From contig QZED01000007.1 in NCBI GenBank assembly GCA_009917405.1, forward strand, positions 1 through 52,379: a stretch of 52,379 nucleotides of DNA, read 5' to 3'. How positions within the stretch are numbered: the first letter of the stretch is position 1; every line of letters starts with the position of its first letter. Below the pieces are notes generated by a model that did not search any database, was not told the DNA's origin, and worked only from the letters and a program-made list of their open reading frames with translations. A program made the translations under genes and the position numbers. This stretch comes from a bacterium c-19. GTDB lineage: Bacteria; Bacillota_I; Bacilli_A; Erysipelotrichales; Erysipelotrichaceae. Below, piece after piece: positions 42,101 to 48,414 of this stretch.

Positions 42101-44451
42101 TTGGTATTACTGCTTCCTTTGACTGTCGCGTAGACCGTTACTCCCGTATCTGTTGCCTTCACACTCTTTGTCGTTATGATCGTATTTGAAGTACTGTTCT
42201 CATAAAACTTCAGATTCTCTGCCGCAGCTACTCCTACATTGATTGTCACAGGGATTTCCTTTGTGCTCCAGTTATCACTTACCGTTACTGTGATATGATA
42301 GCTGTTCACTCCAAGATTCGCTGTTGTCTTGATGACACCTGTATTTGGATCAACACTAAAGAAGCTCGCATTGCCTACTCCCGGTTTTAAGCCATAATGA
42401 TAAGTCGTTGTGCTTCCGCCTATCGTATCGGGTGTACCGAGTGTTCCGTAAATCGTACCGATGATTCCCCCTGTTCTGACATTGGAATCAGAAGCTGTAA
42501 AGGTAGGAATCGTTGTATCTGATGAATTGGCATGCGGTGTTACACTTCCGTCTACCTCTCGATAGATCACGATTTCTTTTTCAACAAAGGCAGAATTATA
42601 ATTATCATTTCCCGTTGTCGGATCATCATCAACCGTTGCCCTTATCTTTACCTTACCGAACGCATTGCTTCCTGTATAAGTAATCGCACCTGTATCAGGA
42701 TTAATTGAAATCAGTGATACATCACCACCCGTAATACTATAGGTTATCTTAGTACCACTACTAGGAGTCGCAGTCGCTGTTTCATTCCAAGCTGTAGCGG
42801 CAGCTGCGATTGATTTCTTGGTGGTACTCGGATTATTGAACGCTACTGTCGGATTACTCTTTGCGACCACAATATGAATAGTATTACTATTTACACCACC
42901 TACCGGATCTCCATTATCATCAATTGCATTGAGTTTGAAATAATAATCACCGGCATCCAAACCATTTGGATCATTAACAACGACATTTCCATTAGATATT
43001 GAAAACAGTTGATAATCATTCGCATGCCCATTTACACTTGTATCACTTACAACACTCACAGTAATTGGGCTTACACCGTCTTTGGTTGTGTAAGTAGCTA
43101 TAGTATCTCCGTTATTTACGTTTTTGTCATATTCCAATCCTGTTTGAGATGTTATTGACAAGCTTAACGGGCTTACAATTTCCAACGGCAGTAAGCTACT
43201 GATATAACCGGAATCCGCAGGAGCAGTGCTATTCTCATTATAGGCTTCATTAACCACTGCAATCTTATATTTCCCAATCGGCAGCCCTTGTAAATCAAGC
43301 TCATACAAGGCATTTCCTTTTGCATCCTCCAACGGCATATAATAGAGGAATTCACCGGTATCACTAAAAATCATAACCGATACTGTATAGATTCCGCCTT
43401 TCCCGTCATTTCCGGGATTAGCACTCAAGGAAAGATTTACCTTGGCATCTTTTGCAGCCTTAGTAATACTATTTCCCTTTTTATTCTGAATTTGATGAAA
43501 CTGGGCTGTTAAAGAGCCATTATAAAGACGAACTTTCATTTCATCATAAGTACTTGTCGCTGTGTATAAAGAGGTATAAGTGCCCAAAGAAGGCTCTGTA
43601 ATATCAGCAAAACCACTCCTATTCCCCATAGAGATCGCAAATACCACACTGCTGACATCTAATGTAATCGATGGTCGAATCAGTAAATCAGTAGTTATAG
43701 GATACCATGTGAAGCCACCTGAGGCCGCAGCGATCACTCCTTCACAATTTCCTGATACGCCATAGCCGCTTTGTGTATCACCGGAATGATAATCACTGTG
43801 AAATTTAAAATCATTCTCATGAGCAAGGGAACCTTTTTCCTCAAAACCGACAAGATACGCAATCTTGCCATTATAGGAATCTCGTATATTGACACCCAAA
43901 CGCACTTCTGTCGAGTGCGCTGTGTTTGTCAACAAACCATTTCTGGCAATTGTCAGATTACGATAAGTAACTAACGGATTAGCGACAAGCGATTTATTTA
44001 ATATATCCAGCACACCTGCCATGCGTGTTGCATTAACCGGGGTAATCCAGTCCGGATATGTCCAGCTTGCTAAAGAATGATCTTTGCCGACATCTGTTGT
44101 ACTTAAGGAATACCAACCTGAAATCGGTGTATCTTGGACAAAATTATAAGTACCGCTGCCGGCTGTTGTTTTATAATAATCATAACCACTCATATAATTC
44201 ACTAACTGCCACCCTAACGGAGTGTTATCTTTTGGATTATCAACACCGATATAAATCTTATCACCTTTTTGCAGTCCTATATTAGGTCCGCTGATACCGG
44301 TAGGAGCCATATTGATTCTTCCCGTCACATTACCGCCTGCATTATATGTAACAGATGCAGCTTTCATTTCTGCATTATAAAATGTATAACCAACTGATAA
44401 TACACTGAATAACATAAATATTACTGCACACATACGTTTTAACATATACAT
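39124..44451 (-). CDS. Giant surface protein with cadherin-like, MBG and DxDGDG repeats
   Basis: 1775 residues, with AAAGGAAAG before ATG 44451 (ATG 44445 is an alternative). Residues 1-32 are a signal peptide. Beta-rich, cadherin/Ig-like repeats follow to about 1130, with recurring phrases such as DPNTGVIKTT and DPDTGAITYT. An MBG domain lies at about 1135-1235 (KPIEIKIDDKEKYKGEQNPTL). From about 1435 to 1680 comes an acidic stretch of DxDGDGxPDxNID units, like thrombospondin type 3 calcium sites, interrupted by WKP-containing segments. The C-terminus has YNPVNSIGGANTGD, a hydrophobic helix and a short basic tail, resembling a non-LPxTG sorting signal. Likely an adhesin or surface fibre. Confidence 0.88.
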   Translation of the reverse strand: MYMLKRMCAVIFMLFSVLSVGYTFYNAEMKAASVTYNAGGNVTGRINMAPTGISGPNIGLQKGDKIYIGVDNPKDNTPLGWQLVNYMSGYDYYKTTAGSGTYNFVQDTPISGWYSLSTTDVGKDHSLASWTYPDWITPVNATRMAGVLDILNKSLVANPLVTYRNLTIARNGLLTNTAHSTEVRLGVNIRDSYNGKIAYLVGFEEKGSLAHENDFKFHSDYHSGDTQSGYGVSGNCEGVIAAASGGFTWYPITTDLLIRPSITLDVSSVVFAISMGNRSGFADITEPSLGTYTSLYTATSTYDEMKVRLYNGSLTAQFHQIQNKKGNSITKAAKDAKVNLSLSANPGNDGKGGIYTVSVMIFSDTGEFLYYMPLEDAKGNALYELDLQGLPIGKYKIAVVNEAYNENSTAPADSGYISSLLPLEIVSPLSLSITSQTGLEYDKNVNNGDTIATYTTKDGVSPITVSVVSDTSVNGHANDYQLFSISNGNVVVNDPNGLDAGDYYFKLNAIDDNGDPVGGVNSNTIHIVVAKSNPTVAFNNPSTTKKSIAAAATAWNETATATPSSGTKITYSITGGDVSLISINPDTGAITYTGSNAFGKVKIRATVDDDPTTGNDNYNSAFVEKEIVIYREVDGSVTPHANSSDTTIPTFTASDSNVRTGGIIGTIYGTLGTPDTIGGSTTTYHYGLKPGVGNASFFSVDPNTGVIKTTANLGVNSYHITVTVSDNWSTKEIPVTINVGVAAAENLKFYENSTSNTIITTKSVKATDTGVTVYATVKGSSNTNPVKYSIQDGSTNVIEVNPTSGAVTIHGVGTVIIVAEKNGAAGQANASAELTFTVTAGTQNFIYTDSAGNELPKTSNKYNAISEVYAPNKTIQLYTAGNPTGSTVTYRLKAGSPTDVISVSPTGLVTILNASISPSQIGKVIVEATSHDPTGNYADKTIEVPIDITKANQTISFAGITYATSGNGTVTPVINEQDISSNAGGVTVNDTDYYITIDSSISTSIAWTNDGVNIEYSYSGNNGLDIPLHVEKPGNRNYNKAETDGMMHIMGPNENTLAINRPGKIIYGDHFTIRSLQDDSSSTNVQYTFAVDNTTYISNPTVTGNKAEFDALKYSGSTNIQIKVTRTADGEVPLSKTITVQVLPKPIEIKIDDKEKYKGEQNPTLTYQDFRSQLVTWNGTQDVIQEKDIVLSTTAKTNSSAGNYPIKGNATTLNKTYPNYSFTFKEGTLKIKEDVIEDDWYHLEINDGNNTAYEGKWTNQDVNIISDHNEYKNLSLDQSTWKPNQVTVTKEGETNQSFWMKKDSGAITKEKKEIIKIDKTPPKVKGIKAKDTNNKLQDIINKLSGGIFFKPGTAFEITTSDAKDDLKVSGTKEISYKVFKITDGTEEEIKNGTLTVTKEKASITISETVGKYKVCVIPTDNAENTNKESCHELELKKIDVDVDKDGKPDFNDPDGDGCPDLNIKWKDPNNESKWIIINGDRDGDGIPDLNNDSDGDGKPDLNIDTDNDSKPDLNLVILKKSDWKPTKCVKQDTDNGILEEYCTGTSVKAVINVDTDGDGIPDINIDTNGDMKADFNISFDGEKPFLNIGKIPEIWKPNKDYNYNKFSYDTMKDLEPLLNMGIIDGRYPSINVDIDGDGIPDINIDTNGDGIPDIDIDGDGDGIADINIDHDGDGKPDDKIMDISEWKPDIKTEKDIPYYTMNIKYQDPSDQEPVKDSPTDPSDSNDTSVKGYYNPVNSIGGANTGDYTQVMLYVMLVSASIGAILLISYKNKQEQ

Positions 44452-44489
44452 CTTTCCTTTCCGCAGTATCTAAAAATGTAGACCTATAT

Positions 44490-44544
44490 AAACAGGTGTC
44501 TCTAAATAAAAATGCCTGTTTTTCTATTCATAAACATATATTTC
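44490..44544 (-). promoter_or_regulatory. 5'-leader hairpin and shared upstream element of the surface-protein gene
   Basis: AAACAGG (44490-44496) and CCTGTTT (44515-44521) form a 7-bp stem 38 bases before the start codon. The overlapping stretch 44503-44544 resembles 2943-2982, upstream of the other surface-protein gene. It may be a regulatory leader or a common promoter. Between 44545 and 44588 nothing else was recognised. Confidence 0.4.
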
Positions 44545-44588
44545 AATAACTTTTTCTATCTCTGTTAATGTCTAACCTATTGAATTTT

Positions 44589-45030
44589 TTAATGAAATGT
44601 ATTTTTCTGATATTTGTATAATGCGTAACTTATGAAGCCGATACTTAACATCGTGAAGCTTAAATAAAGCATTGAATCCGAATCATCGCCCGTATTCGCT
44701 CCGCCCATGCTGGTGACAGGATTATACTGACCTTTCACTGATGGTTTTACATTGTTCGGTTGATCGTTACTCGTTTCGCTTATTTTTTTAATTTCATCTC
44801 TGATGTGTAATAAGGCGCATATCCTTCTACTTTAAGCCTTAGTTTCCATTTTCGTAATATCCTAAGTATATTTATCGGGAATATCATCACCGTCTGTATC
44901 ACCTTAATGTCCGATTTACCATCACCTCACGCAACAAAAAGAAAAGAGAATACTTGCCGATAGACCTGCTATAACAGCAGCTCTATAAGCATGCTCCGAG
45001 AAGTTTCTCTTTCGTTCAGAAAAATTTCAT
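44589..45030 (-). pseudogene. Decayed relative of the giant surface protein
   Basis: The last 63 codons, ending at TAA 44589, still read as a surface-protein C-terminus: PSVKGQYNPVTSMGGANTGD, then a hydrophobic helix and a basic end. The intact neighbour has the same SVKG-YNPV-S-GGANTGD. Upstream, pieces of DGDGKSDIKV and DGDDIPDK repeats can be read (about 44860-44935), but only by changing frame, and stops interrupt them. Further up, ATG 45028 gives MKFF then stop, while another frame reads RNFSEHAYRAAVIAGLSASI, a possible remnant signal peptide. The centre of the gene is gone. This fills most of the gap between 44452 and 45100. Confidence 0.75.
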
Positions 45031-45100
45031 TTTTTTTAGAATTTTTAAATTTAATTTAGAAATGAAAGAATAAACACTGTAAATAAACTGATATAACTTA

Positions 45101-46150
45101 TTAATAAATCACCTTTTCAAAGGCTGATGCCCAGCCGTTATCCTTTAAGCGTGCATAATAAACGCCGTTTTCAGCTTTTAAAGCTTCATAAAGCGGTAAA
45201 GCCTCTGTTTGCTGTTCTAGGTTCAGTAATTCCATATCCTGAATACAGATATTCATTTTCAATGTATAATACGCATCCTTGCCTGAATGAATACTGATTC
45301 CCCGATAATAAAGCTGCGGGAATGCATCGCTTTCATTCTCAATGACTTGCGCATCTGAATCATGATATAAATTACTCAGTAATACACCCGCAGGAATTAA
45401 CACAGTCGTACCACACGCAATCATTGCCAGCTTCAAAGGTAATTTCCATGTTCCTATTTTATCAAATAAACTCTGTAGCTTTGTACTTTGCGGCTTCACA
45501 ATTAATTCCATTGTCTGATCGGATAGAATAGATGCCATTACTCCGGTTGATAAGCTTTCATGGAAATTCAGTTTAATTCCTTCTTTACGCTCATATGCCT
45601 CAATTTTCTTGCGCAACGTAGCTCTTCCGACAGATAAACGGCTTTTTACCGTTCCTTCCGGTATTTCTAACAGTTCGGCAATCTCAGCTGTCGTTAACTG
45701 CTGCATATAATACAAAATAATTGCATACTTTTGATCATAAGGCAATTCTTTAATAAAATGATGCATCAGGGTACGATCACTTGCGTATTTCAACTGTGCT
45801 TCCGGTAAAAACTGTTCATTCTGTTCAAGAAACTCATTTAAGATATGATCTTGTTCAATATCGGTTTGATGATACTTGTTTTTTCGAAACAGCTTTTTAC
45901 ATTTAGAATCCACAATGCGATACAGCCATAAACGAAAATATGCGAAATTTTTTAAATTCTTTAAAGATCGCTTCACTTCTATAAAAGTATCCTGTAGTAC
46001 ATCCTGTGCATCGGCATCATTTTTGCACATTTTATAAGCAACATAATAAACCAGCTTATGATAGCGATAATATAATTCCGCAAAGGCATCATCATCTGAC
46101 ATCGCCTTCACCAATAATTCCTGTTCACTTAATTTTCTCTCGTTTTCCAT
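45101..46150 (-). CDS. Sigma-70-family (ECF-like) factor with a transmembrane C-terminal extension
   Basis: 349 residues. Sigma region 2 covers about residues 20-90 (FAELYYRYHKLVYYVAY, DAQDVLQDTFIEVKRSL) and region 4 about 135-185 (LPYDQKYAIILYYMQQL, EIPEGTVKSRLSVGRATLRKKI). Ordinary ECF factors end near residue 190. Here a linker leads to one hydrophobic helix at 238-261 and about 88 further residues that should lie outside the membrane. So the sigma factor is probably tethered and may carry its own sensor or anti-sigma-like part. It is transcribed from its own promoter, directly upstream of the surface-protein locus, which is a plausible target. Confidence 0.87.
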   Translation of the reverse strand: MENERKLSEQELLVKAMSDDDAFAELYYRYHKLVYYVAYKMCKNDADAQDVLQDTFIEVKRSLKNLKNFAYFRLWLYRIVDSKCKKLFRKNKYHQTDIEQDHILNEFLEQNEQFLPEAQLKYASDRTLMHHFIKELPYDQKYAIILYYMQQLTTAEIAELLEIPEGTVKSRLSVGRATLRKKIEAYERKEGIKLNFHESLSTGVMASILSDQTMELIVKPQSTKLQSLFDKIGTWKLPLKLAMIACGTTVLIPAGVLLSNLYHDSDAQVIENESDAFPQLYYRGISIHSGKDAYYTLKMNICIQDMELLNLEQQTEALPLYEALKAENGVYYARLKDNGWASAFEKVIY

Positions 46151-46169
46151 AAATCCTACCTCTTTTTTA

Positions 46170-46198
46170 AGAATAAATCATTTCTATCAAGCTGTCAA
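46170..46198 (-). promoter_or_regulatory. Promoter of the sigma-factor gene
   Basis: TTGACA (46198-46193) and TATTCT (46175-46170) with a 17-base spacer; AGAGGTAGG follows before the ATG. Confidence 0.75.
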
Positions 46199-46264
46199 TA
46201 CAATTTTACAAAATTAGTACAAATAAATAATTCTATTTGTAAGATTTTTCCTTTGTATAAAAAA

Positions 46265-46284
46265 AACTTCGCATCAGCGAAGTT
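46265..46284 (-). terminator. Terminator of the infC-rpmI-rplT-marR operon
   Basis: AACTTCGC-TGAT-GCGAAGTT followed by six or more T residues on the minus strand; the stem overlaps the marR stop codon. Confidence 0.85.
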
Positions 46285-46726
46285 AATTTCCGTAAGATTC
46301 CTTAAAAAACTGTGAAACCTTGTATAATGATTTTAACAATTCTTGTTCTTCTTCAATATCCAAATCATTAACAATTTTATCAATCATCTGTTTATGAAAA
46401 TCATCATGTACCTGTAAAACCATATTAGCTTTTTCAGTGTTTTTTAAACGCACAATACGGCGATCTGATTCGTCCTTTATACGTTCCACATAACCCTTTT
46501 TTTCAAGTTTACTGACAGATACCGTCAATGTTCCCTGCGTAATCATCAAATACTTTGCCACTGCCGACATCATATTGGATTCACTCTTTTCGATTGCTTC
46601 CAAAATATGTACTTCGGTCATGGAAAGAGATACATGCTGATTTTGCAGATTAGCTTCTTCGATTGCTAAAATATTGTTAAACAGATTTACTAAAAGCTCA
46701 TTCAATGTACGACGTGTATCGTTCAT
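46283..46726 (-). CDS. MarR-family transcriptional regulator
   Basis: 147 residues, with TTAGGAGC before ATG 46726. The winged helix-turn-helix is clear: LSMTEVHILEAIEKSE, SAVAKYLMITQGTLTVSVSKLEKKGYVERIKDESDRRIVRLKNTE with the wing D-x-R-R. Helical dimerisation parts flank it. It begins 13 bases after the rplT stop, so it belongs to the ribosomal-protein operon, an unusual companion. Some relatives of this type (FabT-like) control fatty-acid genes; the target here is unknown. Confidence 0.88.
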   Translation of the reverse strand: MNDTRRTLNELLVNLFNNILAIEEANLQNQHVSLSMTEVHILEAIEKSESNMMSAVAKYLMITQGTLTVSVSKLEKKGYVERIKDESDRRIVRLKNTEKANMVLQVHDDFHKQMIDKIVNDLDIEEEQELLKSLYKVSQFFKESYGN

Positions 46727-46739
46727 GAAAAGCTCCTAA

Positions 46740-47108
46740 TTAAGCAGCATCTTTTTCCAATGCTTTTTTTGCTTTATCGCAAATTGTAGTGAAACCTTTC
46801 GGATCCTGAATTGCAATCTCACTCAACATTTTACGATTAACACCGATATTAGCTACCTTTAAACCATGCATCAAAGTAGAATAAGTCATATCGTTCATTC
46901 TTGCGGCTGCATTAATACGTGCAATCCACAATTTACGCATATTGCTCTTTAAATCTTTACGATCGTTATATGCATACTTCAAAGAGTGCATTACCTGCTC
47001 ATGCGCTGTGCGATACAACAGGTGTTTAGAACCAAAATAACCCTTTGCCAGCTTTAAAACTTTTTTTCTTCTGCGGCGTGTAGTATAGCCACCTTTAACT
47101 CTTGCCAT
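46740..47108 (-). CDS. rplT: Ribosomal protein L20
   Basis: 122 residues, very basic. It has the canonical start [28 protein letters not shown] and the globular C-terminal part ([27 protein letters not shown]). L20 helps early assembly of the 50S subunit and in Firmicutes binds the operon's own leader to repress it. It follows rpmI by 21 bases. Confidence 0.97.
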   Translation of the reverse strand: MARVKGGYTTRRRRKKVLKLAKGYFGSKHLLYRTAHEQVMHSLKYAYNDRKDLKSNMRKLWIARINAAARMNDMTYSTLMHGLKVANIGVNRKMLSEIAIQDPKGFTTICDKAKKALEKDAA

Positions 47109-47129
47109 GTCTGTATTCCTCCTTCACTT

Positions 47130-47324
47130 TTATTTCTGCAGCATCATTTTAATACGCTTGAAGTCTGTACTGTGTACTGTTGCAGACTTGCGTAAATGAC
47201 GCTTCTGTTTTTGAGTCTTTCCATGGAAACGATGAGAAGTATACGCATGACTTCTTTTCAATTTACCGGAACCTGTTTTTTTAACACGTTTTGCTAATCC
47301 TCTATGGGTTTTCATCTTTGGCAT
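47130..47324 (-). CDS. rpmI: Ribosomal protein L35
   Basis: 64 residues, basic, beginning [21 protein letters not shown], the standard L35 signature. It is located between infC and rplT, as in nearly all Firmicutes. The TAGGAGG-like site AACAGGAGG precedes the ATG. Confidence 0.97.
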   Translation of the reverse strand: MPKMKTHRGLAKRVKKTGSGKLKRSHAYTSHRFHGKTQKQKRHLRKSATVHSTDFKRIKMMLQK

Positions 47325-47346
47325 AACTTATAACCTCCTGTTTTCT

Positions 47347-47886
47347 TTATTTCTTCTTCGGTGCCAATACCGCTGACATAGTATTTCCTTCGAGTGAAGG
47401 TCGTTTTTCAACATTTGCGATGTCAGCAATTTCCTCGATAAAGCTATTCATGATCTTTTTTCCGACCTCTAAGCGAGTAATCAGACGACCGCGAAAGCGC
47501 ATATCTACCTTGACTTTCATACCGTCCTCGATCCAGCTGCGGGCATGGCGCATCTTCGTATCGAAATCATGCTTGTCAATAACCGGAGATAAACGCAACG
47601 GTTTAATTTCCGTTACATGCTGCTTCTTCTTTGCTTCCTTTGCCTTCTTTTGCTGTTCAAAACGATAACGTCCGTAATCCAGTACCTTACATACTGGCGG
47701 AGTTGCATTCGGGGCAACGCATAATAGATCAAGTTCTTGATTATATGCGATGTCAAGCGCTTCACGACGTAATTTGATTCCCAGTTTTGTGCCATCTTTA
47801 TCGATGACCATCACTTCTTTAAAGCGAATTTTTTCGTTTACAAGATCGTCGTTTACATTGTTGGGAATAACTTTTTTATTTATAAT
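47347..47886 (-). CDS. infC: Translation initiation factor IF-3
   Basis: 179 residues if translation starts at ATT 47886 (ATA 47883 is the alternative), five and eight bases after GGAGG. The apparent ATG starts further upstream lie in the leader and its terminator stem, and would add residues unlike IF-3. The protein shows the N-domain (VNEKIRFKEVMVIDKDGTKLGI), the linker helix of KKAKEAKKKQ, and the C-domain with RPSLEGNTMSAVLAPK. Non-AUG starts are known for infC, allowing IF-3 to limit its own synthesis. Confidence 0.92.
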   Translation of the reverse strand: MINKKVIPNNVNDDLVNEKIRFKEVMVIDKDGTKLGIKLRREALDIAYNQELDLLCVAPNATPPVCKVLDYGRYRFEQQKKAKEAKKKQHVTEIKPLRLSPVIDKHDFDTKMRHARSWIEDGMKVKVDMRFRGRLITRLEVGKKIMNSFIEEIADIANVEKRPSLEGNTMSAVLAPKKK

Positions 47887-48030
47887 AGACACCTCCATTT
47901 GTTGCCGTAAAAAAAGCGGGTAATCATGCACCCGCTGAACCACTGATAAAATACGTGTCATTGGCATTTACCTATCCCCGTTGGGAATCAGGTGAGAAGG
48001 TGCTTCTGCTTTCCATTCGCTTTTTTTACC
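47887..48030 (-). ncRNA. L20 leader (infC-rpmI-rplT autoregulatory 5' UTR)
   Basis: The 150-odd bases between the promoter and infC have the layout of the Firmicute L20 leader: a purine-rich start, AGCACCTTCTCACCTGA, an AGGTAAAT segment, and TGACACGTATTTTATC before a terminator stem. L20 binding is known to favour the terminator in such leaders. No other gene lies here. Confidence 0.8.
47908..47936 (-). terminator. Terminator of the L20 leader
   Basis: AGCGGGT-8 bases-ACCCGCT followed by seven T residues on the minus strand, 22 bases before the infC start: the regulated attenuator. Confidence 0.85.
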
Positions 48031-48035
48031 GATTT

Positions 48036-48064
48036 ATAATACCATATGTCCATTCTATTGTCAA
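48036..48064 (-). promoter_or_regulatory. Promoter of the infC operon
   Basis: TTGACA (48064-48059) and TATTAT (48041-48036) with a 17-base spacer. Confidence 0.85.
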
Positions 48065-48125
48065 TTATTATTTCATAATTCAATCGTTTACGTAAAACAA
48101 ATTTCGTTAATCTGCTTCAGCACTG

Positions 48126-48350
48126 TCAAAAATGCTGCTCCTTATTTACAGGCGACGCATCCTGTTCACTTGCCGCTGCCTGCTTTTTTGCTTCTTCCTG
48201 TTTATAGGTCTCATAAAAGGACTTTCCTTTTGCACAGGCACTGCAATCACTGTGACATGAGGAACAGCCGCCTTTACTTCGGGTAAGATAAGTTAAAACG
48301 CCTAATACCGCTAAAACTGCACCTATTGCAAGCACATCGATCAGTGACAT
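48126..48350 (-). CDS. FeoB-associated Cys-rich membrane protein
   Basis: 74 residues. One membrane helix at about 5-23 is followed by KGGCSSCHSDCSACAKGKS, the CxxCxxxCxxC cluster of the family, and a soluble acidic tail. The family sits beside feoB in many Firmicutes and is thought to help ferrous iron uptake, possibly as a FeoC substitute. It lies 64 bases downstream of feoB on the same strand. Confidence 0.9.
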   Translation of the reverse strand: MSLIDVLAIGAVLAVLGVLTYLTRSKGGCSSCHSDCSACAKGKSFYETYKQEEAKKQAAASEQDASPVNKEQHF

Positions 48351-48414
48351 ATAAACACCGCCTTTTCAACATCTTCTTTTCTATTATACGCTTGATTCTG
48401 TAAATGTTACAGAC

